From the NCBI GenBank assembly GCA_900770805.1, contig CAAGLP010000001.1, positions 1-16,202 of the forward strand: a stretch of DNA of 16,202 nucleotides. Reading direction: 5' to 3'. Of this stretch, positions 7,973 to 14,803 are shown one piece after another; positions within the stretch are counted from its first letter, which is position 1; the number at the start of each line of letters is the position of its first letter. A program made the translations under genes and the position numbers. Source of the DNA: an uncultured Paraprevotella sp. GTDB taxonomy: Bacteria > Bacteroidota > Bacteroidia > Bacteroidales > Bacteroidaceae. The notes below the pieces were generated by a model. It saw only the letters and a list, made by a program, of their open reading frames with translations, did no database searches and had not been told where the DNA came from.

Positions 7973-9535
7973 ATGGCAGAAAGAAGAGTAAGGGTGCGCT
8001 TTGCTCCCAGTCCAACCGGTCCTTTGCATATCGGAGGAGTACGCACGGCATTATATAATTATCTGTTTGCCCGTCAGCATGGCGGCGATTTCATTTTCCG
8101 TATCGAGGATACCGACTCAGGCCGATTTGTGCCCGGTGCAGAGGAATATATCGTTGAGTCCTTCAATTGGCTTGGTATAAAGTTTGACGAGGGTGTTGGC
8201 TTTGGAGGTGATCATGGTCCATACCGCCAAAGTGAGCGTAGAGACATCTATCGCGAGTATGTAAAGGTGCTGCTGGATGCCGGTAAAGCATACATTGCCT
8301 TTGATACACCAGAGGAGTTGGACGCCAAGCGTGCGGAGATAGAGAACTTCCAGTACGATGCCAAGACCCGTGGTATGATGCGTAACTCGCTGACCATGCC
8401 CAAAGAGGAGGTGAATGCACTGATAGAGAGCGGTCATCCCTATGTGGTGCGTTTCCTGATAGAACCCGGAGAGGATGTGCATGTGGATGATATCATTCGT
8501 GGCGATGTGGTCATAAATTCAAGCATTCTGGACGATAAGGTGCTGTACAAGAGTGCTGACGACCTGCCAACATATCATTTGGCAAACATCGTGGACGACC
8601 ATTTGATGGAGGTGACTCATGTAATCAGAGGTGAGGAATGGCTTCCCAGTGCTCCTCTGCACGTTCTGCTTTATCGTGCTTTTGGCTGGGAGGATACCAT
8701 GCCTCGTTTTGCGCATCTGTCATTGTTGTTAAAGCCTGTAGGCAACGGCAAGCTGTCAAAGCGCGATGGCGATAAACTTGGATTCCCCGTATTCCCATTG
8801 GAGTGGCATGACCCCAAGAGCGGAGAAGTGAGCAGCGGTTATCGCGAGAAGGGTTATCTGCCCGAGGCAGTGATCAATTTCTTGGCTCTGCTTGGTTGGA
8901 ACCCAGGAGAAGAGGGTTCTGAGTTGTTCTCTCTTGATGAATTGGTGAAACTGTTTGATTTGAGTAAGTGCTCTAAGAACGGAGCCAAGTTTGACTTCGT
9001 GAAGGCAGCATGGTTCAATCATCAGTATATGATACGCCGTGATGACATCGAGTGGGCACCCGAGTTCGGCAAGGTGCTGGCAGCCGAAGGTATTGAGGCT
9101 ACGGCTGAGCAGATGGCCGAGGTGGTGCGCATGATGAAGATGAAGGTAATAGAGTATGTTGATGGTCAGGGCAACAAGAAGAAGCGTAATATAAGTTTTG
9201 CATCAGACCTGTGGCCTCTGACAAGATTCTTCTTTGTAGCACCTGCGCAGTTTGACAGAGAGGACAAGTTTGTCAAGAAGAACTGGAAAGAGACAACTGC
9301 CGAGGAGATGAAACAGTTTGCTTCTGTGCTTGAAACAGTGGCAGACTGGAGCGTAGAAGGTATGAAGGCCATCTGTGACCCATGGGTGGAGGAGAGTGGC
9401 GTAAAACCTTGGAACGCATGGCGCGTTTGCCTTGTAGGTGAAGGACAGGGCCCCGATATGTATGAACTGGCGGCATTCCTGGGCAAGGAGGAAACCTTGC
9501 GTAGAATGGCGTTTGCTGTGGAAACATTGAACTGA
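7973..9535 (+). CDS. gltX: Glutamyl-tRNA synthetase
   Basis: This class I aminoacyl-tRNA synthetase charges tRNA-Glu with glutamate. It has 520 residues, typical for the family in Bacteroidota. The Rossmann-fold entry RFAPSPTGPLHIGG (residues 9-22) carries the HIGH-type motif at 19-22. The KMSKS equivalent is KLSKR at 260-264. The segment around 100-130, where the E. coli enzyme has its zinc-binding cysteines, has none here (AYIAFDTPEELDAKR), so this is a zinc-free form. The C-terminal anticodon-binding region follows from about 340. Codons are biased toward CGT, GGT and AAG, as expected for good expression. It is followed 19 bases later by the gamma-carbonic-anhydrase-like gene, and a shared transcript is likely. 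No Shine-Dalgarno is present. Confidence 0.97.
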   Translation: MAERRVRVRFAPSPTGPLHIGGVRTALYNYLFARQHGGDFIFRIEDTDSGRFVPGAEEYIVESFNWLGIKFDEGVGFGGDHGPYRQSERRDIYREYVKVLLDAGKAYIAFDTPEELDAKRAEIENFQYDAKTRGMMRNSLTMPKEEVNALIESGHPYVVRFLIEPGEDVHVDDIIRGDVVINSSILDDKVLYKSADDLPTYHLANIVDDHLMEVTHVIRGEEWLPSAPLHVLLYRAFGWEDTMPRFAHLSLLLKPVGNGKLSKRDGDKLGFPVFPLEWHDPKSGEVSSGYREKGYLPEAVINFLALLGWNPGEEGSELFSLDELVKLFDLSKCSKNGAKFDFVKAAWFNHQYMIRRDDIEWAPEFGKVLAAEGIEATAEQMAEVVRMMKMKVIEYVDGQGNKKKRNISFASDLWPLTRFFFVAPAQFDREDKFVKKNWKETTAEEMKQFASVLETVADWSVEGMKAICDPWVEESGVKPWNAWRVCLVGEGQGPDMYELAAFLGKEETLRRMAFAVETLN

Positions 9536-9554
9536 TAACCCTGTAGAACACGTC

Positions 9555-10136
9555 ATGGCTATAATAAAGACTCTAAAGGGCATGCCTGCCCCAAGGTTCG
9601 GCAAGCACTGCTACTTCTCTGAAGGGGCAGTGATTGCTGGAGATGTGGAGATGGGCGACGATTGCACGGTGTGGTTCAATGCTGTAGTAAGAGGCGACGT
9701 ACACTTTATAAAGATTGGCAACAGAACGAATATTCAGGACAATTCGTGTCTGCACACGTTGAACGGCAAGGCTCCCTGCATCCTGGGTGATGATGTCACC
9801 ATAGGTCATTCTGTCACCCTGCATGGGTGTGAGATAAAGGATGGCGCTCTGGTGGGAATGGGTGCTACGGTGCTGGATCATGCGGTTGTGGGCCGAGGTG
9901 CTATTGTCGCTGCCGGTGCATTGGTGCTTAGCAATACAATCATAGGCGATGGCGAATTGTGGGCTGGCGTTCCTGCAAAGTTCGTGAAGAAGGTGGATGC
10001 TGAACAGGCACAGGCTCTGAATAAGACTTACGCCAGACACTATATAGAATACAGCGACTGGTACAGGGAGGCTGACAGCAATCCTGAGAATACGCAGAAT
10101 GTAACAACGAGCGACGAATATGTCTATAGAGGATAA
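9555..10136 (+). CDS. Gamma-carbonic-anhydrase family protein (left-handed beta-helix)
   Basis: The 193-residue protein has the hexapeptide-repeat pattern of a left-handed parallel beta-helix and belongs to the gamma-carbonic anhydrase/YrdA/PaaY group, which form trimers with metal sites between subunits. The three zinc-ligand histidines of the family are present: H67 (NSCLHT), H85 and H90 (IGHSVTLHG). The five-residue spacing of the last two matches archaeal Cam. Whether it hydrates CO2 is uncertain, since many YrdA-like proteins keep the histidines but show weak or no activity. The last 25 residues or so, after SDWYREADSN, are polar. The gene follows gltX closely, and its last 17 bases overlap the start of the aminopeptidase gene in another frame, which suggests coupled translation. 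Confidence 0.9.
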   Translation: MAIIKTLKGMPAPRFGKHCYFSEGAVIAGDVEMGDDCTVWFNAVVRGDVHFIKIGNRTNIQDNSCLHTLNGKAPCILGDDVTIGHSVTLHGCEIKDGALVGMGATVLDHAVVGRGAIVAAGALVLSNTIIGDGELWAGVPAKFVKKVDAEQAQALNKTYARHYIEYSDWYREADSNPENTQNVTTSDEYVYRG

Positions 10137-11730
10137 ACTCCGTGCCGTACGTGAGTGGATGGCTCAAGAAGGTTTGGATGCTCTGGTCGTCCCAACGGAT
10201 GATCCGCATGGTTCCGAATATCTGGCAGAGCATTGGCAGTGCCGAAAATGGCTGACAGGCTTTACTGGCAGTGCCGGAACTGCAGTGGTGACCATGGATG
10301 ATGCGTTGCTCTGGACCGACTCACGCTATTGGCTTCAGGCCGAGGGGCAGTTGGAGGGTACCGGAATCCGTCTGATGAAGGATGGACAGGATGCTGATAT
10401 CAAGGACTGGCTGGCTTCCCATTGTACTAATGTTCGTTGGAGTTACAATGCTCCGTTTGATAAGTTGTGGGCGGATCGTCCGTCATTGCCGCAAACCAAG
10501 GCATGGGTGATGAAGGACGAGGTGGTCGGAGAACCTGCAAAGAACAAAATACAGCGTTTGGTGGATTATCTCTTGGAGAACAATCTGCCAGGCCTTTATA
10601 TATCAGATCTTGCTGAAATAGCATGGATGCTGAATATTCGTGGCAATGATATTGCCTATAATCCTTTTATAATATCTTTTCTCTATGTTTCTGCAGATGG
10701 TAAACATGTCATGTATGTCAACGAGGAACAAATCAGTGACATCAAGGACTATCTGTCAGGTTTGGGAATAGATACAGCACCATACGACGAAGAACTGGCT
10801 CGATATAATGCGGAAACTCCTGTGGCCGAATGGAAATGTGTAAAGAATCCTGTAGAGCAGGATGGTTTCCGACAGGCTCATATCCGTGATGGCGTGGCAA
10901 TGGTACGCTTCTTCGTCAGACTGGAGAATGCTATGAGTGAGGGCGAGCGTGTTACGGAACTTTGGGTTGACAAGGTGCTTACATCCCTGAGGGCTGAGCA
11001 AAAGGGCTTCCTGTCGCTGAGTTTTGAGACTATTGCTGGTTTTGGCGCTCATGGCGCGATTGTGCATTACGAGGCAACGGAGGAAACAGATGCAGAGATA
11101 AATCCTAATGGTTTGCTGCTGTTGGACAGTGGGGCACATTACGATTGTGGAACTACAGACATTACGCGTACAATAGCAATTGGAGAACCGACAGAGGAGG
11201 AGAAACGTGTGTATACCCTTGTATTGAAGGGCCACATGCAATTGCAGGCCATGCATTTCCCGGAAGGGACTACGGGTTTGCAGCTTGATACTGCAGCACG
11301 TACTCCGATGTGGCGCGAAGGTTATGACTTCGGCCATGGTACGGGCCATGGGGTAGGGCATGTGCTAGGGGTGCATGAAGGTCCTGTGCAGATAAGGAAG
11401 AATTGTCGTGTAGATACTGTCAGGCCGGTAAGAGCCGGTCAGATACTCACTGATGAGCCAGGAATATATGTGGCCGGAAAATTCGGTGTGCGTATAGAGA
11501 ACTGCTTGTTGTGTGTGCCCGCCCAGAAAAATGACTTCGGGTCATTCCTGACGTTTGAGCCTCTTACACTATGCCCGTATGATAGGAGATTGATAGCAGT
11601 GGAAATGCTTAACGATGAAGAACGCCAATGGTTGAACGCTTATCATGCGAGAGTCCGTAATGTGCTCACTCCGCTTCTTGAAGATGAGGCTGAACAACTG
11701 TGGTTGAAGCAGGCTACGGCTCCGATTTGA
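10120..11730 (+). CDS. Xaa-Pro aminopeptidase (aminopeptidase P, M24B)
   Basis: This metallopeptidase removes an N-terminal residue that precedes proline. Its 536 residues split into two creatinase-like N-terminal domains (about 1-135 and 140-250), a pita-bread catalytic domain (about 255-475) and a short C-terminal extension, like the three-domain eukaryotic XPNPEP1 type. All five dinuclear metal ligands are present: D336, D347, H410, E446 and E460. Their spacing is close to the human enzyme. The motifs are LDSGAHYDCGTTDITRT, HGTGHGVGH, TDEPGIY and VRIEN. No signal peptide is seen, so it is cytosolic. The start at 10120 lies inside the end of the preceding gene and gives a natural N-terminus, MSIEDKLRAVREWM. 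No Shine-Dalgarno sequence is evident, so coupling to the upstream gene is likely. Confidence 0.93.
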   Translation: MSIEDKLRAVREWMAQEGLDALVVPTDDPHGSEYLAEHWQCRKWLTGFTGSAGTAVVTMDDALLWTDSRYWLQAEGQLEGTGIRLMKDGQDADIKDWLASHCTNVRWSYNAPFDKLWADRPSLPQTKAWVMKDEVVGEPAKNKIQRLVDYLLENNLPGLYISDLAEIAWMLNIRGNDIAYNPFIISFLYVSADGKHVMYVNEEQISDIKDYLSGLGIDTAPYDEELARYNAETPVAEWKCVKNPVEQDGFRQAHIRDGVAMVRFFVRLENAMSEGERVTELWVDKVLTSLRAEQKGFLSLSFETIAGFGAHGAIVHYEATEETDAEINPNGLLLLDSGAHYDCGTTDITRTIAIGEPTEEEKRVYTLVLKGHMQLQAMHFPEGTTGLQLDTAARTPMWREGYDFGHGTGHGVGHVLGVHEGPVQIRKNCRVDTVRPVRAGQILTDEPGIYVAGKFGVRIENCLLCVPAQKNDFGSFLTFEPLTLCPYDRRLIAVEMLNDEERQWLNAYHARVRNVLTPLLEDEAEQLWLKQATAPI

Positions 11731-11793
11731 GCACTATTTGCCAATTGGACATAACAAAAGAAAGAACTAAAGGCTAAAAACATTGTAACGGAG

Positions 11794-11824
11794 TTGCTTT
11801 GTATTGGAAAAAGCGCTATCTTTG
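11794..11824 (+). promoter_or_regulatory. mdh promoter (Bacteroidota type)
   Basis: The -7 box TATCTTTG at 11817-11824 matches TAnnTTTG. A TTG at 11794-11796 lies 20 bases upstream as a -33 element; TTTG at 11798-11801 is an alternative with shorter spacing. The ATG is 42 bases after the -7 box, giving an AT-rich leader of about 36 bases. Confidence 0.75.
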
Positions 11825-11866
11825 TTCGGAGTAAATAATCACTTAAACACTAAATACTTTTAAATT

Positions 11867-12859
11867 ATGGCTTTTTTAACTGACGAGAAACTTCTTATTG
11901 TTGGTGCCGGCGGTATGATCGGTTCTAACATGGTGCAGAGCGCTTTGATGCTGGGCCTGACTCCCAACATTTGTTTGTACGATATCTTTGAGCCCGGTGT
12001 TCATGGTGTAGCAGACGAGATGGCTCATTGTGGTTTCCCCGGTGCAAACATCACCTGGACCACTAATCCCGAGGAGGCTTTCACAGGTGCTAAGTATATC
12101 GTTTCTTCAGGTGGCGCTCCCCGTAAGGAGGGTATGACCCGTGAGGATTTGTTGAAGGGTAACTGTCAGATTGCTGCCGAGTTCGGTGACTTCATCAAGA
12201 AGTACTGCCCTGATGTAAAGCATGTTGTTGTTATCTTCAACCCCGCTGACGTTACTGCATTGACAGCTTTGATTCATTCTGGTCTGAAGCCCAATCAGCT
12301 GACTTCTCTGGCTGCTCTTGACTCTACACGTCTGCAGCAGGCTTTGGCCAAGGAGTTCGGTGTTCAGCAGGACAAGGTAACCGGTGCCAAGACTTATGGT
12401 GGACATGGAGAGCAGATGGCTGTATTCGCATCTCAGGTTAAGATAGATGGCAAGCCTTTGGCTGAAATGGGTCTTTCTGAGGAGCGTTGGGCTGAAATCA
12501 AGCACAATACCGTTCAGGGTGGTTCCAATATCATCAAGTTGCGTGGTCGTAGCTCATTCCAGAGCCCCTCTTATTGCGCTATCAAGATGATTGAGGCTGC
12601 TATGGGTGGCGAACCCTATACTCTGCCCGCAGGTTGCTATGTGAACAATGAGGAGCTGGGTTACAAGAATGTAATGATGGCTATGCCTACAACTATCGAT
12701 GCTGACGGTGTTCACTATGTGGCTCCTCAGGGTACTGCAGAGGAAATGGCTGCATTGCAGTCTTCTGTTGAGCACCTGGGTAAGATGCGCGACGAGATTA
12801 TTGCTTTGGGCATTATTCCTGCTGTTGAGGATTGGACAAAGGAGAATTCCAACCTGTAA
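11867..12859 (+). CDS. mdh: Malate dehydrogenase
   Basis: This NAD-dependent enzyme interconverts malate and oxaloacetate; in anaerobic Bacteroidales it typically works in the reductive branch from oxaloacetate toward fumarate and succinate. It has 330 residues. The NAD-binding glycine motif is GAGGMIGS (13-20), and an acidic residue closes the second strand (LYDI, D39), which favours NAD over NADP. Substrate and catalytic residues of the LDH/MDH superfamily are present: R86 and R92 (APRKEGMTRED), N125 (FNPAD), D152 and R155 (ALDSTRLQ), and H180 (YGGHGEQM). Strong use of GGT, CGT, GCT and CTG codons indicates high expression. It is a single-gene unit with its own promoter and a strong terminator. 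Confidence 0.95.
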   Translation: MAFLTDEKLLIVGAGGMIGSNMVQSALMLGLTPNICLYDIFEPGVHGVADEMAHCGFPGANITWTTNPEEAFTGAKYIVSSGGAPRKEGMTREDLLKGNCQIAAEFGDFIKKYCPDVKHVVVIFNPADVTALTALIHSGLKPNQLTSLAALDSTRLQQALAKEFGVQQDKVTGAKTYGGHGEQMAVFASQVKIDGKPLAEMGLSEERWAEIKHNTVQGGSNIIKLRGRSSFQSPSYCAIKMIEAAMGGEPYTLPAGCYVNNEELGYKNVMMAMPTTIDADGVHYVAPQGTAEEMAALQSSVEHLGKMRDEIIALGIIPAVEDWTKENSNL

Positions 12860-12899
12860 TCCGCCGGTTGTAGATTAAATACACCTTATATATAATATA

Positions 12900-12934
12900 T
12901 AGGCTGCGCCCATATGGGTGCAGCCTATTCTTTT
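12900..12934 (+). terminator. Intrinsic terminator after mdh
   Basis: TAGGCTGC at 12900-12907 pairs with GCAGCCTA at 12920-12927, extended inward by one G-T pair and by CCCAT/ATGGG. The stem is followed by TTCTTTT. It starts 41 bases after the mdh stop codon. This is the clearest intrinsic terminator in the window. Confidence 0.9.
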
Positions 12935-13030
12935 GGAGAATTACCTGTCAGATGCAGAAGATTAGGCCTCCTTCTCCTGTGCTAATGCTCTCTTCCAGAG
13001 CTGCTCTTTTGTAATTTTTCTTTAAAATCC

Positions 13031-13061
13031 TTTGTCACTTCATAAAAAGGTCGTACCTTTG
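13031..13061 (+). promoter_or_regulatory. rpsU promoter (perfect Bacteroidota consensus)
   Basis: TTTG at 13031-13034 and TACCTTTG at 13054-13061 are separated by exactly 19 bases, a full match to TTTG-N19-TAnnTTTG. The transcript should start near 13067, about 47 bases before the rpsU ATG. Confidence 0.85.
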
Positions 13062-13065
13062 CGCC

Positions 13066-13082
13066 GCAAAATGCACTTTTGC
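13066..13082 (+). promoter_or_regulatory. Hairpin at the start of the rpsU leader
   Basis: GCAAAA (13066-13071) pairs with TTTTGC (13077-13082) around TGCAC. It sits at or within a base or two of the predicted transcript start, leaving an unstructured AT-rich stretch and no Shine-Dalgarno before the ATG. It could stabilise the mRNA end or be a target for autoregulation by bS21; neither is shown. Confidence 0.4.
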
Positions 13083-13113
13083 ATAACATTAACTAATTCA
13101 TAATTTTAAAACA

Positions 13114-13305
13114 ATGATTGTAGTACCTGTAAAAGAAGGTGAGAACATTGAGCGCGCGTTGAAGAAGTTCAAGCGTAAGTTTGAAAAGACTGGTGTTGTT
13201 AAGGAGCTTCGTGCTCGTCAGCAGTTTGACAAGCCCTCTGTTAAGAACCGTCTGAAGATGGAGCGTGCTATCTATGTACAGCAGCTTCAGCGCGTAGAGG
13301 ATTAA
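13114..13305 (+). CDS. rpsU: 30S ribosomal protein bS21
   Basis: This 63-residue, highly basic protein is the small-subunit protein bS21 (MIVVPVKEGENIERALKKFKR at the start, then the conserved FEKTGVVKELRARQQFDKPS region). It binds near the 3' end of 16S rRNA. In Bacteroidota ribosomes bS21, with bS18 and bS6, has been shown to hold the anti-Shine-Dalgarno sequence out of reach, which helps explain why mRNAs of the phylum lack the motif. Here the gene has a perfect promoter, a leader of about 47 bases with a hairpin, and no Shine-Dalgarno of its own. It is followed 106 bases later by a recombinase gene that has a near-consensus promoter. Strong codon bias fits high expression. Confidence 0.97.
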   Translation: MIVVPVKEGENIERALKKFKRKFEKTGVVKELRARQQFDKPSVKNRLKMERAIYVQQLQRVED

Positions 13306-13321
13306 TCCTACGCATTAAAGT

Positions 13322-13341
13322 ATTAAAGAAGTTTAATTTTT
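13322..13341 (+). terminator. Possible weak terminator after rpsU
   Basis: ATTAAA (13322-13327) pairs with TTTAAT (13332-13337) around GAAG and is followed by TTTT. The stem has only A-T pairs, so termination would be weak and read-through into xerC is likely. Confidence 0.25.
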
Positions 13342-13352
13342 GAGGCATCCCT

Positions 13353-13383
13353 TTTGAAGTTGCCGAAAAAATGTCTATCTTTA
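13353..13383 (+). promoter_or_regulatory. Candidate promoter of the xerC-hpf pair
   Basis: TTTG at 13353-13356 is followed after 19 bases by TATCTTTA at 13376-13383, one base off TAnnTTTG. Predicted initiation gives a very short leader of about 22 bases that contains the xerC Shine-Dalgarno. Confidence 0.6.
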
Positions 13384-13400
13384 TCCTCAGAAAAGCATTA

Positions 13401-13406
13401 GAGGAG
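13401..13406 (+). promoter_or_regulatory. Shine-Dalgarno sequence of xerC
   Basis: GAGGAG lies 5 bases before the ATG at 13412. A Shine-Dalgarno is unusual here: none of the preceding genes has one. Confidence 0.6.
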
Positions 13407-13411
13407 ATTGA

Positions 13412-14308
13412 ATGAATGCCTGGTTAGAGGAATTTGTTGCTTATTTGAGATACGAACGTAACTATAGTGAACTTACGGTAATCTCTTATAGCAGTAGCTT
13501 GAAAGCGTTTGAGCTATACTACAAATCCTTGGAAGAGGGGCTGTCATGGGCTCTAGTCACACCCGATGTGATTCGTTCGTGGATTGTCAGCCTGCTTGAT
13601 GGTGGCCTTACTCCCTCGGGAGTTTGTCCCAAGCTTAGCGCAGTGAAATCGTTTTATCGTTTTTTGCTGAAGCGAGGTTTTATTGCCACTGATCCGGCGT
13701 ATGGCGTAAATGCTCCGAAGAAAAACCGACCTCTCCCGTATTTCGTTCGTGAAGGTGATTTGGATCGTCTTTTGGATGATATGGAGTTTCCTGATACGTA
13801 CGAAGGCAGACGTGACAAGGTAATTGTTACGATGCTTTATTCCACGGGTATGCGTGCAGCCGAATTGATTGGCCTGGATGTTACGGATGTTAATATGCGC
13901 GAGTCTTTGGTCAGTGTTATAGGAAAACGTAACAAACAACGTCTTATTCCAATGATTCCGGAGTTGCATGATGGTTTGAATGCATATCTTGCAGAGCGTG
14001 AACGCCTTTTGCTGGATGTGACAGGAAATCAGGCTTTGTTTCTGGATGCGGGAACATGCAAGCGAATATCGTACGCTAAGTTGCGTGTGCTCGTGAGAGA
14101 TGCTCTCGCTAAGGTGACGATGCAGTCAAAGCGAAGTCCGCACGTGTTGCGACATAGTTTCGCTACCTCAATGCTTAATCATTCTGCAGATCTTCAGTCA
14201 GTGAAGGAACTGTTGGGGCATGAAAGTTTGAAAACTACAGCGATTTATACCCATACAACGTTCGAAGAGCTGAAGAAAATGTATAACCAGGCTCATCCTC
14301 GAGCCTAA
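13412..14308 (+). CDS. xerC: XerC/XerD-type tyrosine recombinase
   Basis: This is a site-specific tyrosine recombinase of the type that resolves chromosome dimers at dif. Its 298 residues match housekeeping Xer proteins. The SAM-like N-terminal DNA-binding domain covers about 1-85, the catalytic domain about 108-298. The full catalytic set is visible: R148 (STGMRAAEL), K172 (GKRNKQR), H244 and R247 (HVLRHSF), H270 (LLGHESL) and the nucleophile Y279 (TAIYTHTTFEELK). The position between rpsU and the hibernation factor gene fits a chromosomal housekeeping gene; there are no integration sites or mobile genes nearby. XerC and XerD are hard to separate by eye, so the symbol is the less certain part. 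Its codon use is less biased than that of rpsU and tuf. Confidence 0.9.
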   Translation: MNAWLEEFVAYLRYERNYSELTVISYSSSLKAFELYYKSLEEGLSWALVTPDVIRSWIVSLLDGGLTPSGVCPKLSAVKSFYRFLLKRGFIATDPAYGVNAPKKNRPLPYFVREGDLDRLLDDMEFPDTYEGRRDKVIVTMLYSTGMRAAELIGLDVTDVNMRESLVSVIGKRNKQRLIPMIPELHDGLNAYLAERERLLLDVTGNQALFLDAGTCKRISYAKLRVLVRDALAKVTMQSKRSPHVLRHSFATSMLNHSADLQSVKELLGHESLKTTAIYTHTTFEELKKMYNQAHPRA

Positions 14309-14313
14309 AAGAA

Positions 14314-14321
14314 AAGGAGGT
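14314..14321 (+). promoter_or_regulatory. Strong Shine-Dalgarno sequence of hpf
   Basis: AAGGAGGT is a near-perfect complement of the 16S 3' end. The last G of GGAGG is 4 bases before the ATG at 14325, slightly closer than usual. It is by far the strongest such site in the window. Confidence 0.8.
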
Positions 14322-14324
14322 ATT

Positions 14325-14612
14325 ATGGACATTAGAATCAAGGCGATTCACTTTGATGTGAATGAGAGACTTCAAGACTTCATTGAGAAGAAAGTCGGTA
14401 AACTGGGACGCTTCGATGACGAAATAGGAAAGGTAGAGGTGTCATTGAAGGTCGTTAAGCCTGAAACTGCAATGAATAAGCAAGTTGATATAAAGGCTGA
14501 TGTTCCGGGTAAGAGTTTGTTTGCTTCCGAAACATGCGACACATTTGAAGAAGCTATAGACAGGACGTGCGAAATACTGCAGCGCCAGATAGAAAAGCAC
14601 AAAAATAAGTAG
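14325..14612 (+). CDS. hpf: Ribosome hibernation promoting factor (short HPF/RaiA family)
   Basis: The 95-residue protein matches the short HPF/YfiA (RaiA) family, which binds in the decoding region of the 30S subunit and idles ribosomes when growth slows. Typical family sequence is MDIRIKAIHFDVNERLQDFIEKKVGKLGRF, followed by a beta strand (KVEVSLKVV) and a C-terminal helix (TFEEAIDRTCEILQRQIEKHK) ending in a basic tail. The long C-terminal dimerisation domain of long HPF is absent, so it is a short form; whether it acts like HPF (100S formation) or RaiA (70S storage) cannot be told. It lies 16 bases after xerC, probably in the same transcript, but has its own strong Shine-Dalgarno. Confidence 0.92.
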   Translation: MDIRIKAIHFDVNERLQDFIEKKVGKLGRFDDEIGKVEVSLKVVKPETAMNKQVDIKADVPGKSLFASETCDTFEEAIDRTCEILQRQIEKHKNK

Positions 14613-14615
14613 ACA

Positions 14616-14649
14616 AAACGCTAAAAACTTGCAAAAGTTTTGGCCGTTT
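14616..14649 (+). other. Nested hairpin after hpf, overlapping the tRNA promoter
   Basis: AAAACTT (14624-14630) pairs with AAGTTTT (14635-14641) around GCAA. An outer AAACG (14616-14620) can pair with CGTTT (14645-14649). No T-run follows, so it is not a standard intrinsic terminator, but it may mark the 3' end of the hpf mRNA. The right arm shares bases with the -33 element of the tRNA promoter. Confidence 0.45.
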
Positions 14650-14670
14650 CAAAAAATATGCCTAATTTTG
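14639..14670 (+). promoter_or_regulatory. Promoter of the tRNA-tuf operon
   Basis: TTTG at 14639-14642 and TAATTTTG at 14663-14670 are separated by 20 bases, fitting the Bacteroidota consensus. tRNA-Tyr begins 18 bases after the -7 box. Confidence 0.8.
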
Positions 14671-14688
14671 CATCCGCAAATAGGCAAT

Positions 14689-14771
14689 GGGTAGTTACCA
14701 GAGTGGCCAAATGGGGCAGACTGTAAATCTGCTGGCTTACGCCTTCGGTGGTTCGAATCCATCACTACCCA
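14689..14771 (+). tRNA. tRNA-Tyr (anticodon GTA)
   Basis: Acceptor strand GGGTAGT (14689-14695) pairs with ACTACCC (14764-14770), and the discriminator A is at 14771. The anticodon GTA is at 14723-14725 in a GCAGA/TCTGC stem. The long variable arm makes it 83 bases, normal for bacterial tRNA-Tyr. The T-loop is a standard TTCGAAT. CCA is not encoded. Confidence 0.97.
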
Positions 14772-14803
14772 CCTCTTTTAGAGACGTATATATAATAAGG
14801 TAT

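Noticed and set aside
12965..12980. CCTCC-containing, anti-Shine-Dalgarno-like sequence upstream of rpsU
   Set aside because: It lies before the rpsU promoter and so outside the predicted mRNA; a short pyrimidine motif like this is expected by chance.
13412..14308. Integrase of a mobile element next to tRNA genes
   Set aside because: The protein is a standard-length Xer recombinase in a housekeeping neighbourhood, the tRNAs are intact, and no attachment-site repeat or cargo genes are visible.
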